The translations under genes and the position numbers were made by a program. From positions 1 through 64,000 of the forward strand of contig NZ_JOIY01000028.1 of NCBI RefSeq assembly GCF_000720185.1: 64,000 nucleotides of DNA. The letters run 5' to 3'. Positions 23,057 to 31,695 of this stretch are shown in pieces. The notes beneath the pieces are model-generated. The model made no database searches. It was given only the letters and a program-made list of their open reading frames with translations, and was not told the DNA's origin. The DNA comes from Streptomyces sp. NRRL S-340 (GTDB lineage Bacteria > Actinomycetota > Actinomycetes > Streptomycetales > Streptomycetaceae). Position 1 is the stretch's first letter. Every line of letters begins with the position of its first letter.

Positions 23057-24537
23057 ATCTTGAGTCGGAAACGGTACAGGGCCCCGCCCCCGCCTCCTCC
23101 CCCGGGGCCGGGGCCCGCAACACGCTGATCCTTCTCTCCGTGGCCTCGGTGTCGTACGCCCTGGTCCAGTCCGTGGTGAACCCGGGTCTGGAAGCACTGC
23201 GGGCGCACGTACACACCAGCCAGGTCGGAGTGGGCTGGGTGCTCACCGGTTTCCTGCTCGCGAGCGCCATCCTGACGCCGGTCCTGGGCCGGCTCGGTGA
23301 CCAGATCGGCAAGCGGCGTGTCCTGGTCGCGGTGCTCGTCCTCCTCGCCCTCGGCAGCGCCGTCGGCGCCCTCGCCACCAACCTGCCCCTGCTCGTCCTC
23401 GGCCGGGTCCTGCAAGGCGCCGGCGGCGCCGCGCTGCCCCTGGCCTTCGGGTTGCTGCGCGACCTGCTGCCTGCCCATCGCGTGGGCACCGCGGTCGGCA
23501 CGATCGCCGCCGTCAGCTCGGTGGGCGGCGCGCTCGGGGTGCTCGTGGCCGGCCCCATCGTGACCTCGCTCGGGGTTCCGTGGCTCTTCTGGCTCCCGGC
23601 TCTCGCCAACGGCCTGGTGGCCCTCGCCGTCGGCCTCTTCCTGCCGCGCACCAACGGCCCGACCGCACCGGGACAGCTGAACGCCGTCGCCGTCCTGGCC
23701 CTGGCCGGCACCCTGGTCCTCCTCCTGCTGCCGCTCAGCCTCGGCCAGGAGTGGGGATGGGGCTCCCCCCTGACCCTGGGCTTGCTGGCCGCGTCGGTCG
23801 TGGCCGGGGCCGTGTGGGTCTGGTGGGAGAACCGGTCCCGTCACCCCCTGATCGACATGAACGTCTTCCGGCTGCGGCCGGTGTGGACGGCCAATCTGAC
23901 ATCGTTCCTCTTCGGCTTCACCCTGTACTCGGTGTTCGGTTTCGTCCCCACCCTGCTCCAGGTGCCGGCCTCCACCGGCTACGGGCTCGGCGAATCGATC
24001 ACCGCCTCGGGCCTGCTCTTCCTGCCGGTGACCCTCACCCAGTTCCTGAGCGGCGTGGCGGCCGGGCCGCTCGCCACCCGTGTGCCCGCCAAGACGCTGC
24101 TGGTGCTCGGCTCCGTGCCCGTGACGGTCAGTCTGCTCCTGCTGGCATACTTCCACCAAGAAACATGGCAATTCGCTCTGGCTCTTGCCATAGGTGGCAT
24201 AGGCTTCGGTATCGGACTCTCCGCACTGTCGGCCCTGGTCGTGCACGCGGTGCCCGCTGAACACACCGGCGCGGTGAGCGGAATGAACGCCAACATCCGC
24301 ACCATCGGCGGCGCGGTGGGCGCGGCGGTCGTCACCACGGTCCTGTCGTCCTCCGCGGGTGCGACCGGCCACCCCAGCGAAGGGGGCTGGACCACGGTGT
24401 TCCTGCTGCTGGCCGGTGCCGGACTCGTCGGGCTGGTGTCGTGCCTGCTGATCCCGGAGAAGGGGACACACACCCGGATCCTGGAGACCGCCCCCCGGAG
24501 GTCCGTGGAGCACCCCGCCCCTGCCGCCCGCTCCTGA
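23047..24537 (+). CDS. MFS drug exporter B (sister of MFS A)
   Basis: DHA2-like exporter (496 aa), sister of the protein at 6022-7518: shared stretches include SVSYALVQSVVNP, LGRLGDQIGKRRVLVAV and MNANIRTIGGAVGAA. The start ATG at 23047 lies inside operator 12 and 6 nt after the -10, without an SD, so it is probably translated from a leaderless message. It is followed by SnoaL D and SnoaL E on the same strand. The repressor sites over -35 and start point to substrate-induced export. The substrate is unknown; an epoxide- or aromatic-type compound is suggested by the neighbours (inference). Confidence 0.9.
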   Translation: MSSNLESETVQGPAPASSPGAGARNTLILLSVASVSYALVQSVVNPGLEALRAHVHTSQVGVGWVLTGFLLASAILTPVLGRLGDQIGKRRVLVAVLVLLALGSAVGALATNLPLLVLGRVLQGAGGAALPLAFGLLRDLLPAHRVGTAVGTIAAVSSVGGALGVLVAGPIVTSLGVPWLFWLPALANGLVALAVGLFLPRTNGPTAPGQLNAVAVLALAGTLVLLLLPLSLGQEWGWGSPLTLGLLAASVVAGAVWVWWENRSRHPLIDMNVFRLRPVWTANLTSFLFGFTLYSVFGFVPTLLQVPASTGYGLGESITASGLLFLPVTLTQFLSGVAAGPLATRVPAKTLLVLGSVPVTVSLLLLAYFHQETWQFALALAIGGIGFGIGLSALSALVVHAVPAEHTGAVSGMNANIRTIGGAVGAAVVTTVLSSSAGATGHPSEGGWTTVFLLLAGAGLVGLVSCLLIPEKGTHTRILETAPRRSVEHPAPAARS

Positions 24538-24591
24538 GACCGTCCGGGCGGCCTCCCGTCGGCCGCACGGCCGGACCGGCGCCCGGGACGC

Positions 24592-24654
24592 CGAAGACCT
24601 CGAAGACACCGAAGACCTCGAAGACGCCGAAGACGCCGAAGACGCCGAAGAAAC
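24592..24654. repeat. Seven tandem 9-bp repeats CGAAGACNN
   Basis: Seven 9-bp units, all starting CGAAGA, run between MFS B and SnoaL D, ending 33 nt before the SnoaL start. They are purine-rich and non-coding in the MFS frame. The variable last two bases and the short unit are typical of replication slippage. Confidence 0.75.
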
Positions 24655-24687
24655 ATACTCGGAACATCTGAGCGCAGGAGAAGAAAC

Positions 24688-25131
24688 ATGCCCGTCGCGA
24701 CACACACCGACCTCGACCAGATCCGTGACCTCAAGGCTCGCTATGCGCGGTACGCCGACACCAAGCAGTGGGAGAAGGTGGCCGGTCTGTTCACCGACGA
24801 CGCTGTCATGCGCTTCCGCGACGTCGACGGCAATCTCACCCACGAGGTCACCGCCGCCGAGTTCGCGCGGACCATAGGCTCCCGGGTCGGCGCCGGCCAG
24901 CCCGTCCACCACCTGTTCTCGCACGAGGTGACCTTCGCCTCGGACACCACCGCGCAGGGCGTGTGGGCGATGGAGGACCTCATCTTCCATGACCGGGAGG
25001 CCCACCCCAAGGCCCCGTTCTCCTTCATGCACGGGTTCGGCCATTACCACGACACCTACCGCAAGATCGACGGTGAGTGGTACATCTCCGGCAGTGAGCT
25101 GACCCGTCTGCGCATGGAGATCGTCGACTGA
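24688..25131 (+). CDS. SnoaL/NTF2-like protein D
   Basis: SnoaL_4-type protein (147 aa), a paralog of SnoaL C at 18488 (shared TTAQGVWAMED/TTAHGVWAMED and HGFGHYH). GGAGAAG precedes the ATG by 5-6 nt. It is probably part of the MFS B transcript, with the tandem-repeat spacer between. Conserved His and Asp residues suggest an enzyme, but the reaction is unknown. Confidence 0.82.
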   Translation: MPVATHTDLDQIRDLKARYARYADTKQWEKVAGLFTDDAVMRFRDVDGNLTHEVTAAEFARTIGSRVGAGQPVHHLFSHEVTFASDTTAQGVWAMEDLIFHDREAHPKAPFSFMHGFGHYHDTYRKIDGEWYISGSELTRLRMEIVD

Positions 25132-25212
25132 CCGCCAGGCCCCGCACGTTCGCGTACCGCCTCCCACACGTCTCACCGACACCGACCCCGACACCGTAAG
25201 GAACCGACAGTC

Positions 25213-25599
25213 ATGAGCGGCACCTCCAGCACCCCCGACAACGGCACCGTGATCAGGGAATTCCTGGCCGCGTTCGCCCTCCGGGACGCCTCGAAACTCG
25301 CGCCCTACTTCCACGAGGACATCGTCTTCGAGAACTACGGCGACCCCGTGATCAAGGGCCGCGACCGCCTCGTGCGCATGTGGGCCGGTGTGCTGGCCAA
25401 CATGGAGCGCGTCGAGTTCACGACACTCAACCAGGCGGTCAACGGTGACATCGTGATCGAGGAGCAGGTGCACGGGCTGGCCCTGCCCGGCCGTCCGCTC
25501 GCCCCGATCAAGAACATGGCGGTCTACCGGCTTCGCGACGGCCTCATCGTCGAGTGGCGCGACTACACCAACTCGGAGTACGCCCGCACTCTGATGTGA
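25213..25599 (+). CDS. SnoaL/limonene-epoxide-hydrolase-fold protein E
   Basis: Small protein (128 aa) with the fold of limonene-1,2-epoxide hydrolase. The C-terminal VEWRDYTN keeps the family's WRDY, including one catalytic Asp. The Arg/Asp of the usual ERVD motif is replaced: EEQVHG stands in that place. So the classic Asp-Arg-Asp triad is incomplete and epoxide hydrolysis by that mechanism is doubtful. It follows SnoaL D by 81 bp and is probably in the same operon. Confidence 0.78.
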   Translation: MSGTSSTPDNGTVIREFLAAFALRDASKLAPYFHEDIVFENYGDPVIKGRDRLVRMWAGVLANMERVEFTTLNQAVNGDIVIEEQVHGLALPGRPLAPIKNMAVYRLRDGLIVEWRDYTNSEYARTLM

Positions 25600-26303
25600 G
25601 CGCTCGGGCGGCCACTCGTCCGCCCGGGCGGCCCGGCGCCCGACCGCTTCGCCGTCCGGCACCGTGACGCGGGCCGGACAGGAACCGAAGGGGCCGGGAA
25701 TCGGCATCGGGGCCGCCGGCTCCGCACCGGCCGTGGGCGGCACGGGCGGGCGGGAGAACGTGCCGCCCGCCGGCGGTCAGGCGCGCGTCCGAGTCCCTGA
25801 CCGACAGCACGGACGGAGCACGGCTCCGGACCGGGAAGAACTGCGGCGCACCTCGCCCCCTGGAAGGCCGGCGGCAAGTTCGCGGTGCGGGATCGGGCCC
25901 CGCCCGTCCTGCCGTCCGACAGCCTCGGGGACGGCACGGACCAGGACGAGCGGCCGACTACGACGGCAGCCGACTCGAAACCCGCACCTCGCTGACGGTG
26001 GCCGCGACCTCCACCTCGCGCACGGTCGTCCACACCCACAGGCGCCTGACACTGCTCAGCTTGGCGGACGTCGCGATGCAGCAGATCTGTGCTTGCGGCC
26101 TCCGTGCTGGACGTGTGTGTTCCTTCGTCGGAGCACATGTTCACACGGAGGCCGCTTCGGCGTACGCCGGATCCGGGGCCGAGTGATCAGGTTCGGGGTG
26201 CCGTTCGACGCCGGATGCTGAAGACCGAGCCGGTGGTGGCTCCGCCGGCAGGCCGGATGGTCCGGCAGGTGCGACGGCGAAGTCCGCTGGTGCCGGCCGC
26301 ATC
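25600..26303. other. 704-bp gap without supported gene
   Basis: Several long frames cross this stretch on both strands, but none has an SD, family resemblance or sensible composition. It lies between the end of the SnoaL E gene and the convergent TetR stop. Confidence 0.5.
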
Positions 26304-26894
26304 TCACTCGCTCGCGCCGAGGGTCCGCGCAAGGGCGTCGAGGGTCACGTCGACGATGGCGCGCAGCTGCTCCGTGCTCGCTCCGGCTCTGCTCATGACG
26401 GCGAGTGACTGGTTCACGGCAGCGAGGTGGGCCGCGGAGGACTCGGCCGCCTCGCCGTGCACCCGGGCTGCTTCCAGCGCGGCGCGCAGCCGGGTGTGCT
26501 GGAAGCCGATCGCCTCCCGTGCGCGCGCCGCGACGCTCGCGCTCAGCACGGGGGTCGCCATGACGGTCTGGGCCACCAGGCATCCGTCGGGCAGACCGGG
26601 GTCCGCGATGCGTTCCAGGGTGATGTCGAAGAACGCCCGCGCGGCCGCCAGGGGACGGTCGGCGGCGCAGGACAACGCGGCGTCGTACTTGTCCCCGTAG
26701 CGCGTGGTGTAGCGCTCCAGGCAGCGCAGGAAGAGCGTGTCCTTGTCGCCGAGGGAGGAGTAGATGGAGCTGCGGTTGAGTCCGGTCGCCCGGGACAGGT
26801 CGTCCACCGACGTGTCCGCGTAACCGGCGCGCCAGAACTGGATCATCGCGGCATCGAGCGCCGTGGCGACGTCGAACTGTTTCCTGCCTGCCAT
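26304..26894 (-). CDS. TetR-family regulator (NemR/ComR-like)
   Basis: TetR repressor (196 aa). The N-terminus, containing GYADTSVDDLSRATGLNRSSIYSSLGDKDTLF, is like NemR/ComR-type regulators that often respond to reactive or toxic compounds. The C-terminal part contains LPDGCLVAQTVMA. It is divergent from an alpha/beta-hydrolase gene with a perfect palindrome between, so it probably represses itself and the hydrolase. Its predicted operator TGAAC-N6-GTTCA differs from the TGGAC set by one base per arm. Confidence 0.88.
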   Translation of the reverse strand: MAGRKQFDVATALDAAMIQFWRAGYADTSVDDLSRATGLNRSSIYSSLGDKDTLFLRCLERYTTRYGDKYDAALSCAADRPLAAARAFFDITLERIADPGLPDGCLVAQTVMATPVLSASVAARAREAIGFQHTRLRAALEAARVHGEAAESSAAHLAAVNQSLAVMSRAGASTEQLRAIVDVTLDALARTLGASE

Positions 26895-26940
26895 GCCGCA
26901 CGCCCTCCTGCTCCGCCTTCTCGGTGGAGACCATCATCCC

Positions 26941-26964
26941 ATCTTGAACCATTCAGTTCAAGAT
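26941..26964. promoter_or_regulatory. 24-bp perfect palindrome, operator of TetR 26304
   Basis: ATCTTGAAC (26941-26949) and GTTCAAGAT (26956-26964) form 9-bp perfect arms with a 6-bp spacer. The leftward TTGAAC within the right arm, followed after 17 bp by GATGAT, forms the TetR promoter. The rightward TTGAAC with TAGGGT at 26969 could serve the hydrolase. Confidence 0.75.
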
Positions 26965-27158
26965 GGGTTAGGGTGAAGGCGTGCTCACGGCCCGCCGCCC
27001 CGCGAACCGCACGGGGCGGCGAGACGCGCACCACGTGCTCGCGGGCGGCGCCGTCGCGTTCGTCCCGTCGTGTCCACCGCGCTCGTGGGCCTCGCCGACC
27101 AGCACGCCTGACACCTTCAGCAGACCGTCGACACACCTCACACCGGTGGAGGAGAATC

Positions 27159-28082
27159 ATGAACGACCCCGCAAGCGCCCCCGGCAACCCGGTCCGCGGC
27201 CTGCCGCTGCCCGACCTGGCCGGTTTCACCCACCGTTGGGCCGACGCGGACGGCGTCCGGCTTCACGCGGTCGAGGGCGGCCGGCCGGACGGTCCGGCCG
27301 TCGTGCTGCTCGCCGGGTTCCCGCAGACCTGGTGGGCATGGCGCAAGGTGATGCCGCACCTGGCCGGCCGATTCCGGGTCATCGCGATCGACCTGCCGGG
27401 CCAGGGCCACTCCGAACGCCCGGACATCAGCTACGACACGCACACGGTCGCCGCGCACGTCCATGCCGCGGTCGAGGCGCTCGGCGTCTCGGCATACTGG
27501 CTGGCGGCACACGACATCGGCGCCTGGGTCGCCTTTTCCCTCGCGTTGAAGCACCAGAGTCAGTTGCGCGGCCTGGCACTGCTCGACGCCGGCATCCCGG
27601 GCATCACACTGCCTGACGCCGTTCCGACCGACCCCGAACAGGCGTGGAAGACCTGGCACTTCGCCTTCCACCTCGTGCCCGACCTGCCCGAGGCACTGCT
27701 CGCCGGCCGCGAACGGGAGTACGTCGGCTGGTTCCTGAAGGCCAAGACCCTCTCCTCCGGCACCTTCGACGACGCCGAGATCGAGCAGTACGCGGCGTCC
27801 GTGGCCGCCGACGGCGGTCTCCGTGCGTCCCTGGCCTACTACCGGTACGCCGCCGAGTCGGCGCGGAAGAACCACGAAGCGCTGGAACGACAGCGCCTGA
27901 CGGTCCCGGTCCTCGGCATCTCCGGCAGCCACGGCTCCATCCCCGACATGGCGGCTTCCCTCAGGCCGTGGGCCGGCCATGCCACCGGGACCGTCGTGCC
28001 GGACGCGGGACACTTCATCCCCGACGAACAGCCCGATGCCGTCGCTGCCGCACTGACCGACTTCATCGCCGAAGACGACTGA
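27159..28082 (+). CDS. Alpha/beta hydrolase, epoxide hydrolase/dehalogenase type
   Basis: Alpha/beta hydrolase (307 aa). The oxyanion segment is LAGFPQTWWAWRKVMPHL, the nucleophile Asp sits in AAHDIGAWVAFSLAL, and the C-terminal histidine in PDAGHFIPDEQP. The Asp nucleophile (HDxG) is typical of soluble epoxide hydrolases and haloalkane or fluoroacetate dehalogenases. GGAGGAGAATC precedes the ATG at 27159. It is divergent from TetR 26304 and probably controlled by it. Confidence 0.88.
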   Translation: MNDPASAPGNPVRGLPLPDLAGFTHRWADADGVRLHAVEGGRPDGPAVVLLAGFPQTWWAWRKVMPHLAGRFRVIAIDLPGQGHSERPDISYDTHTVAAHVHAAVEALGVSAYWLAAHDIGAWVAFSLALKHQSQLRGLALLDAGIPGITLPDAVPTDPEQAWKTWHFAFHLVPDLPEALLAGREREYVGWFLKAKTLSSGTFDDAEIEQYAASVAADGGLRASLAYYRYAAESARKNHEALERQRLTVPVLGISGSHGSIPDMAASLRPWAGHATGTVVPDAGHFIPDEQPDAVAAALTDFIAEDD

Positions 28083-28343
28083 GCCCGGGCGGAAGCAGGA
28101 GCAGTGCTCCACCGCACCGGCGGCGAGCGGCTCGTGGAGGGCAGTCCCACTGGCGGCCGGCGCGGGACTGGTACGGCAGGGCGTTGCCGGTCCGGTTCCA
28201 CACGTTCTCCGGTGGCGACCGGACGCCATCACGCCGCACACCGCTCTCCTCAAGGTCAGGAACGCACCCGCAGTCCGCGGGAAGAGTCCCGCGGACTGCG
28301 ATCCACGAGGTCCGCATCCGGGCGGGCGGCGGCGGAACGGAGG

Positions 28344-30800
28344 TCACTCGCGTACTCCCGCCAGATCCACCGCACTGCGGCGCAGGGAGACGCCGGCCGC
28401 GGCGACCGCCGAGAGCACGCCGAGCACCCCGCAGGCACCCAGGACCGCCGCGAGCGTCGCCCACGGGATCTCGATGGACGTCCGCACCGAGAGCAGGCCC
28501 AGCGCGCTCCACATGCCCACGAGATCGAGGCCGGCGACCAGCGCTCCCAGCAGGCCGCCGACCGTGACCACCATCAGCGCCTCCGCGCCCACCAGCCTCA
28601 GCACCTGCCGTCCGGTGGCGCCGGCCAGCCGCAGCACGGCAAACTCACGGACCCGGTCGGAGGTCGCCATGACCATCGTGTTGGCCAGTGAGATGCCGGT
28701 GTAGAGGAGAGCGATCCCGAGGACCAGGAAGAAACCCGTCCGAGTCGTCCCGTCGGTCACGGGGCAGGTCGCACGCACCCAGGCGTCCCTGGCGAGGACC
28801 TGCCCGCCCGACGCCCGCACCGCCCGTCGCAGGCCGGCGGCCACGGTGCCCGCGCCGGCACCGTCCGCGAGGCGTACGTCGACCCGGTCGACGGGTGCCG
28901 CGGGGGCGTTGCGCGGCGTGACGTAGACGCCGTTGTCGCCGGTGCCGACGGTCATGACCGCGGCGATCTTCAGGGACTTCCTCGTGCCGTCACCGAGCCA
29001 CACGTCCACCCGCTCGCCCACGGTGTGCGTCTCCCACTCCCCGTTGACGATGATCGAGTCGTCGTCCAGGTCGCTCACCTTCCCCGCGGCGAGCGGGAGA
29101 CGGACCGTCGCCGCGAGCCCTTCCGGCTCGACGGCCCTGGCGTCGGACCTGATGAGCGCCACACCGTCCTCCAGGACGTACACGGCGCTCGACGCGCTCG
29201 CCGAGACCTCGGCACCGGACACGGCCCGCAGCCGCCGCAGCGTCGCCTCGTCGAAGCCGGCGTCGCCCGCCGGTGTGACCACGAAGTCGGCGGCCGTCTG
29301 CTCGCGCACCTCGGTGGCCTTCGCCGCGTCGAGGGTCGCGGTGGCGCCGAGCAGGGAGCCCGCCAGCGCCACCGTGGCCAGCACGGGCGCCGCGACAGCG
29401 GCGGTGCGGCGCACCCCGGCGGCGGCGTTCTCCCGCACCAGCATCCCGCCGGCGCCCGGCAGTCGGGCCGGCAGCCAGGCGATCAGCCGGGCCAGCGGTC
29501 CCACCAGCACCGGCGCGAGCAGCGCCACCGCGGTGATCAGCAGCATCGGCCGGCTCACATAGGTCTTGCGCTGCAGCAGGCCGCCCGGGTTCGTCACCAG
29601 GGCCAGGATCAGCGTCACCGCGGCGGTGATCAGCAGGGCCGCGCCGAACAGCCGGCGGCCCCCCGTCATCGGCCGGGTGTCGGCGGACGCCTCGCGCAGT
29701 GCCTCGGTGGGACCGGTGCGCCCGGCCCGCCAGGACGCGGCCAGAGCGCCGCCCAAGGCCACGAACATGCCCGTCCAGAACGCCATGTGGTAGGGCCAGG
29801 TGTGGTCGCCGACGGTGAACCAGCGGGGCGCGAGGTTCTCGTCGACCGCCCACTCGGCGAGTCTGGGAGCCCCGTGGGAACCGAGCACGCAACCGGCGGC
29901 TGAAGCGAGTACACCGACCGCGAGCGCCTCGGAGACGACCATGCGGCGGATCTGCCCCGGGGTCGCCCCGGCGGTGCGCAGCAGCCCGAACTCGCGGCGC
30001 CGCTGGGCCACCGCGAACGCGAAGGTGGAGGCCACCACGAACACCGACACGAACCCGGCGACTCCGCCGGCCGTGCCGAACATGGCGTTCATCGCCGTGA
30101 GGGCCTCGCTGTCCCGGTCGGGGTCGGCGTCGGCGTACCGGCGCGCGTCCCCGGTGAGGACCTGGACGCCCCCGATGCCGCGCACCGCCTCGCGCACGGC
30201 AGCCGCGTCGGCGTCGACCACGAGCTGGAGGCTGCGCGGCGACAGTTCGGCGGCACGGGCGTCGGTGTAGAACACGGCGTCCTCGAAGCCGAGCCCGCCC
30301 ACGGTGCCGACGACGCGCACCGTGCCGCCGTCGGTCCGCACCCGGCTGCCCGGACGGGCCCGGTCGCCGCTGACGACGACCTCGTCCGCGGCCTCGGGCG
30401 CGCGTCCCGCCTCGAGGTGGTACGGCGCGAAGGCCGCCGTGGACCAGGGGTGGCCCACCAGATCGGCGGGCAGGCCCCCGGCCCGCACGGTGAACGACCG
30501 GTCCTCGACGACGGTCCCGAGCTTCCGCAGCTTCGCGACCGCGTCGCGGGGCACGGCACGCGGCTGCGCGAGCTTCCGGGTGCGGTCTCCCAGCGAGGTG
30601 GGCACCTCCAGGGTGTCCTGGCCCTTGACGACGACCGGCGCGGCGGCGAACCGCTCCGGTCCCCGGTCGGGTGCGTCCAACGAGGAGGCCAGGGCCAGCC
30701 CCATCACGGCGATCAGCGTCACGCCCAGGGAGAGGGCGACGAAGCTACCGACGAAGGTGCCCCAGCGGGTGCGCAGGGTGCCCAGCGTGATGCTCAGCAC
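28344..30800 (-). CDS. ABC transporter permease, FtsX/MacB type
   Basis: Large membrane protein (818 aa) with two FtsX-like domains and long extracytoplasmic loops. The first helix is near residues 10-35 (TFVGSFVALSLGVTLIAVMG), with helix groups near 260-400 and the C-terminus. It works with the ATPase encoded just upstream: the GTG start at 30800 overlaps the ATPase stop by 7 nt. Such pairs export peptides or lipids or sense antibiotics, often under the neighbouring two-component system. The longer frame reaching 31373 is a shadow of the ATPase gene. Confidence 0.87.
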   Translation of the reverse strand: MLSITLGTLRTRWGTFVGSFVALSLGVTLIAVMGLALASSLDAPDRGPERFAAAPVVVKGQDTLEVPTSLGDRTRKLAQPRAVPRDAVAKLRKLGTVVEDRSFTVRAGGLPADLVGHPWSTAAFAPYHLEAGRAPEAADEVVVSGDRARPGSRVRTDGGTVRVVGTVGGLGFEDAVFYTDARAAELSPRSLQLVVDADAAAVREAVRGIGGVQVLTGDARRYADADPDRDSEALTAMNAMFGTAGGVAGFVSVFVVASTFAFAVAQRRREFGLLRTAGATPGQIRRMVVSEALAVGVLASAAGCVLGSHGAPRLAEWAVDENLAPRWFTVGDHTWPYHMAFWTGMFVALGGALAASWRAGRTGPTEALREASADTRPMTGGRRLFGAALLITAAVTLILALVTNPGGLLQRKTYVSRPMLLITAVALLAPVLVGPLARLIAWLPARLPGAGGMLVRENAAAGVRRTAAVAAPVLATVALAGSLLGATATLDAAKATEVREQTAADFVVTPAGDAGFDEATLRRLRAVSGAEVSASASSAVYVLEDGVALIRSDARAVEPEGLAATVRLPLAAGKVSDLDDDSIIVNGEWETHTVGERVDVWLGDGTRKSLKIAAVMTVGTGDNGVYVTPRNAPAAPVDRVDVRLADGAGAGTVAAGLRRAVRASGGQVLARDAWVRATCPVTDGTTRTGFFLVLGIALLYTGISLANTMVMATSDRVREFAVLRLAGATGRQVLRLVGAEALMVVTVGGLLGALVAGLDLVGMWSALGLLSVRTSIEIPWATLAAVLGACGVLGVLSAVAAAGVSLRRSAVDLAGVRE

Positions 30801-31531
30801 GGCGCCGCCTCGAGCTTGGTCATGCGCGCCGCGATGTCCTCGGCCGAGGCGCCGGTCAGCTCGCCGTCGTCCCGGCCGTCGACGAGGAAGACGACGCGGT
30901 CGGCGTAGGAGGCGGCGACGGGGTCGTGGGTGACCATGATGATCGTCTGGCCGTCCCGGTCGACCGTGCCGCGCAGCAGGGTCAGCACCTCGCGGCTGGT
31001 CCGCGAGTCGAGCGCGCCGGTCGGTTCGTCGCCGAACAGCACTTCGGGGCGGGTGATCAGGGCGCGGGCCAGGGCGACTCGCTGCTGCTGGCCGCCGGAC
31101 ATCTCGGTCGGGCGGTGCCGGGCACGGTCGCCGAGTCCGACCTGTTCGAGCACCTCGCGCACCCGGGCCCTCTTCGGACGGCGGCCGGCCAGCCGCAGCG
31201 GCAGGGCCACGTTCTGTTCGGCGGTCAGCGAGGGCAGCAGGTTGAACGCCTGGAACACGAAGCCGATGCGCTCGCGGCGCAGCAGGGTCAGCCTGGTCTC
31301 GCTCAGCCCGGTCAGCTCGGTGTCGCCCACGGTGACCGAGCCCGACGTGGGCCGGTCCAGGCCCGCCGCGCACTGCAGCAGGGTCGACTTGCCGGACCCG
31401 GACGGGCCCATCACGGCGGTGAAGGTCCCCCTCGGGAAGGCGAGCGACACCTCGTCGAGGGCGGTCACGGAGGTACTGCCCGAGCTGTACCGCCGGGTCA
31501 CGGAGCGCAGCCGGATCGCGTCGTCGGTCAT
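30794..31531 (-). CDS. ABC transporter ATPase, MacB/LolD type
   Basis: ATP-binding subunit (245 aa). Walker A is GPSGSGKST (42-50), the Q-loop is VFQAFNLLPSLT, the signature is MSGGQQQRVALARAL, Walker B is VLFGDEP and the switch histidine is in VTHD. It energises the permease encoded directly downstream. Its ATG at 31531 is divergent from a NarL-type histidine kinase (165-bp gap), which likely controls the transporter. Confidence 0.93.
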   Translation of the reverse strand: MTDDAIRLRSVTRRYSSGSTSVTALDEVSLAFPRGTFTAVMGPSGSGKSTLLQCAAGLDRPTSGSVTVGDTELTGLSETRLTLLRRERIGFVFQAFNLLPSLTAEQNVALPLRLAGRRPKRARVREVLEQVGLGDRARHRPTEMSGGQQQRVALARALITRPEVLFGDEPTGALDSRTSREVLTLLRGTVDRDGQTIIMVTHDPVAASYADRVVFLVDGRDDGELTGASAEDIAARMTKLEAAPC

Positions 31532-31695
31532 GTGTCTCCCACCAGCATCTTTCCTGGGCTCGTTGATCCCTCCACGAAACCCGGTGAGCCCCTCGTGACG
31601 CAGTAGGGCGGGAAAGAGACCTGGGGTGGGGCCAGGCCTACCCCAGGTACGGACACCTGCCCGATGGCAGCGGACCGGTGGGGGCACGTACGGTC

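Noticed and set aside
25213..25599. Functional limonene-1,2-epoxide hydrolase
   Set aside because: The Arg and Asp of the ERVD motif are replaced by Gln and His; only the WRDY Asp remains.
23050..25743. 897-codon minus-strand frame across MFS B and SnoaL D/E
   Set aside because: Antisense shadow of three well-supported genes; no recognisable protein.
26056..26952. 298-codon minus frame overlapping TetR 26304
   Set aside because: Out-of-frame shadow of the TetR gene; it also crosses the TetR stop without any family match.
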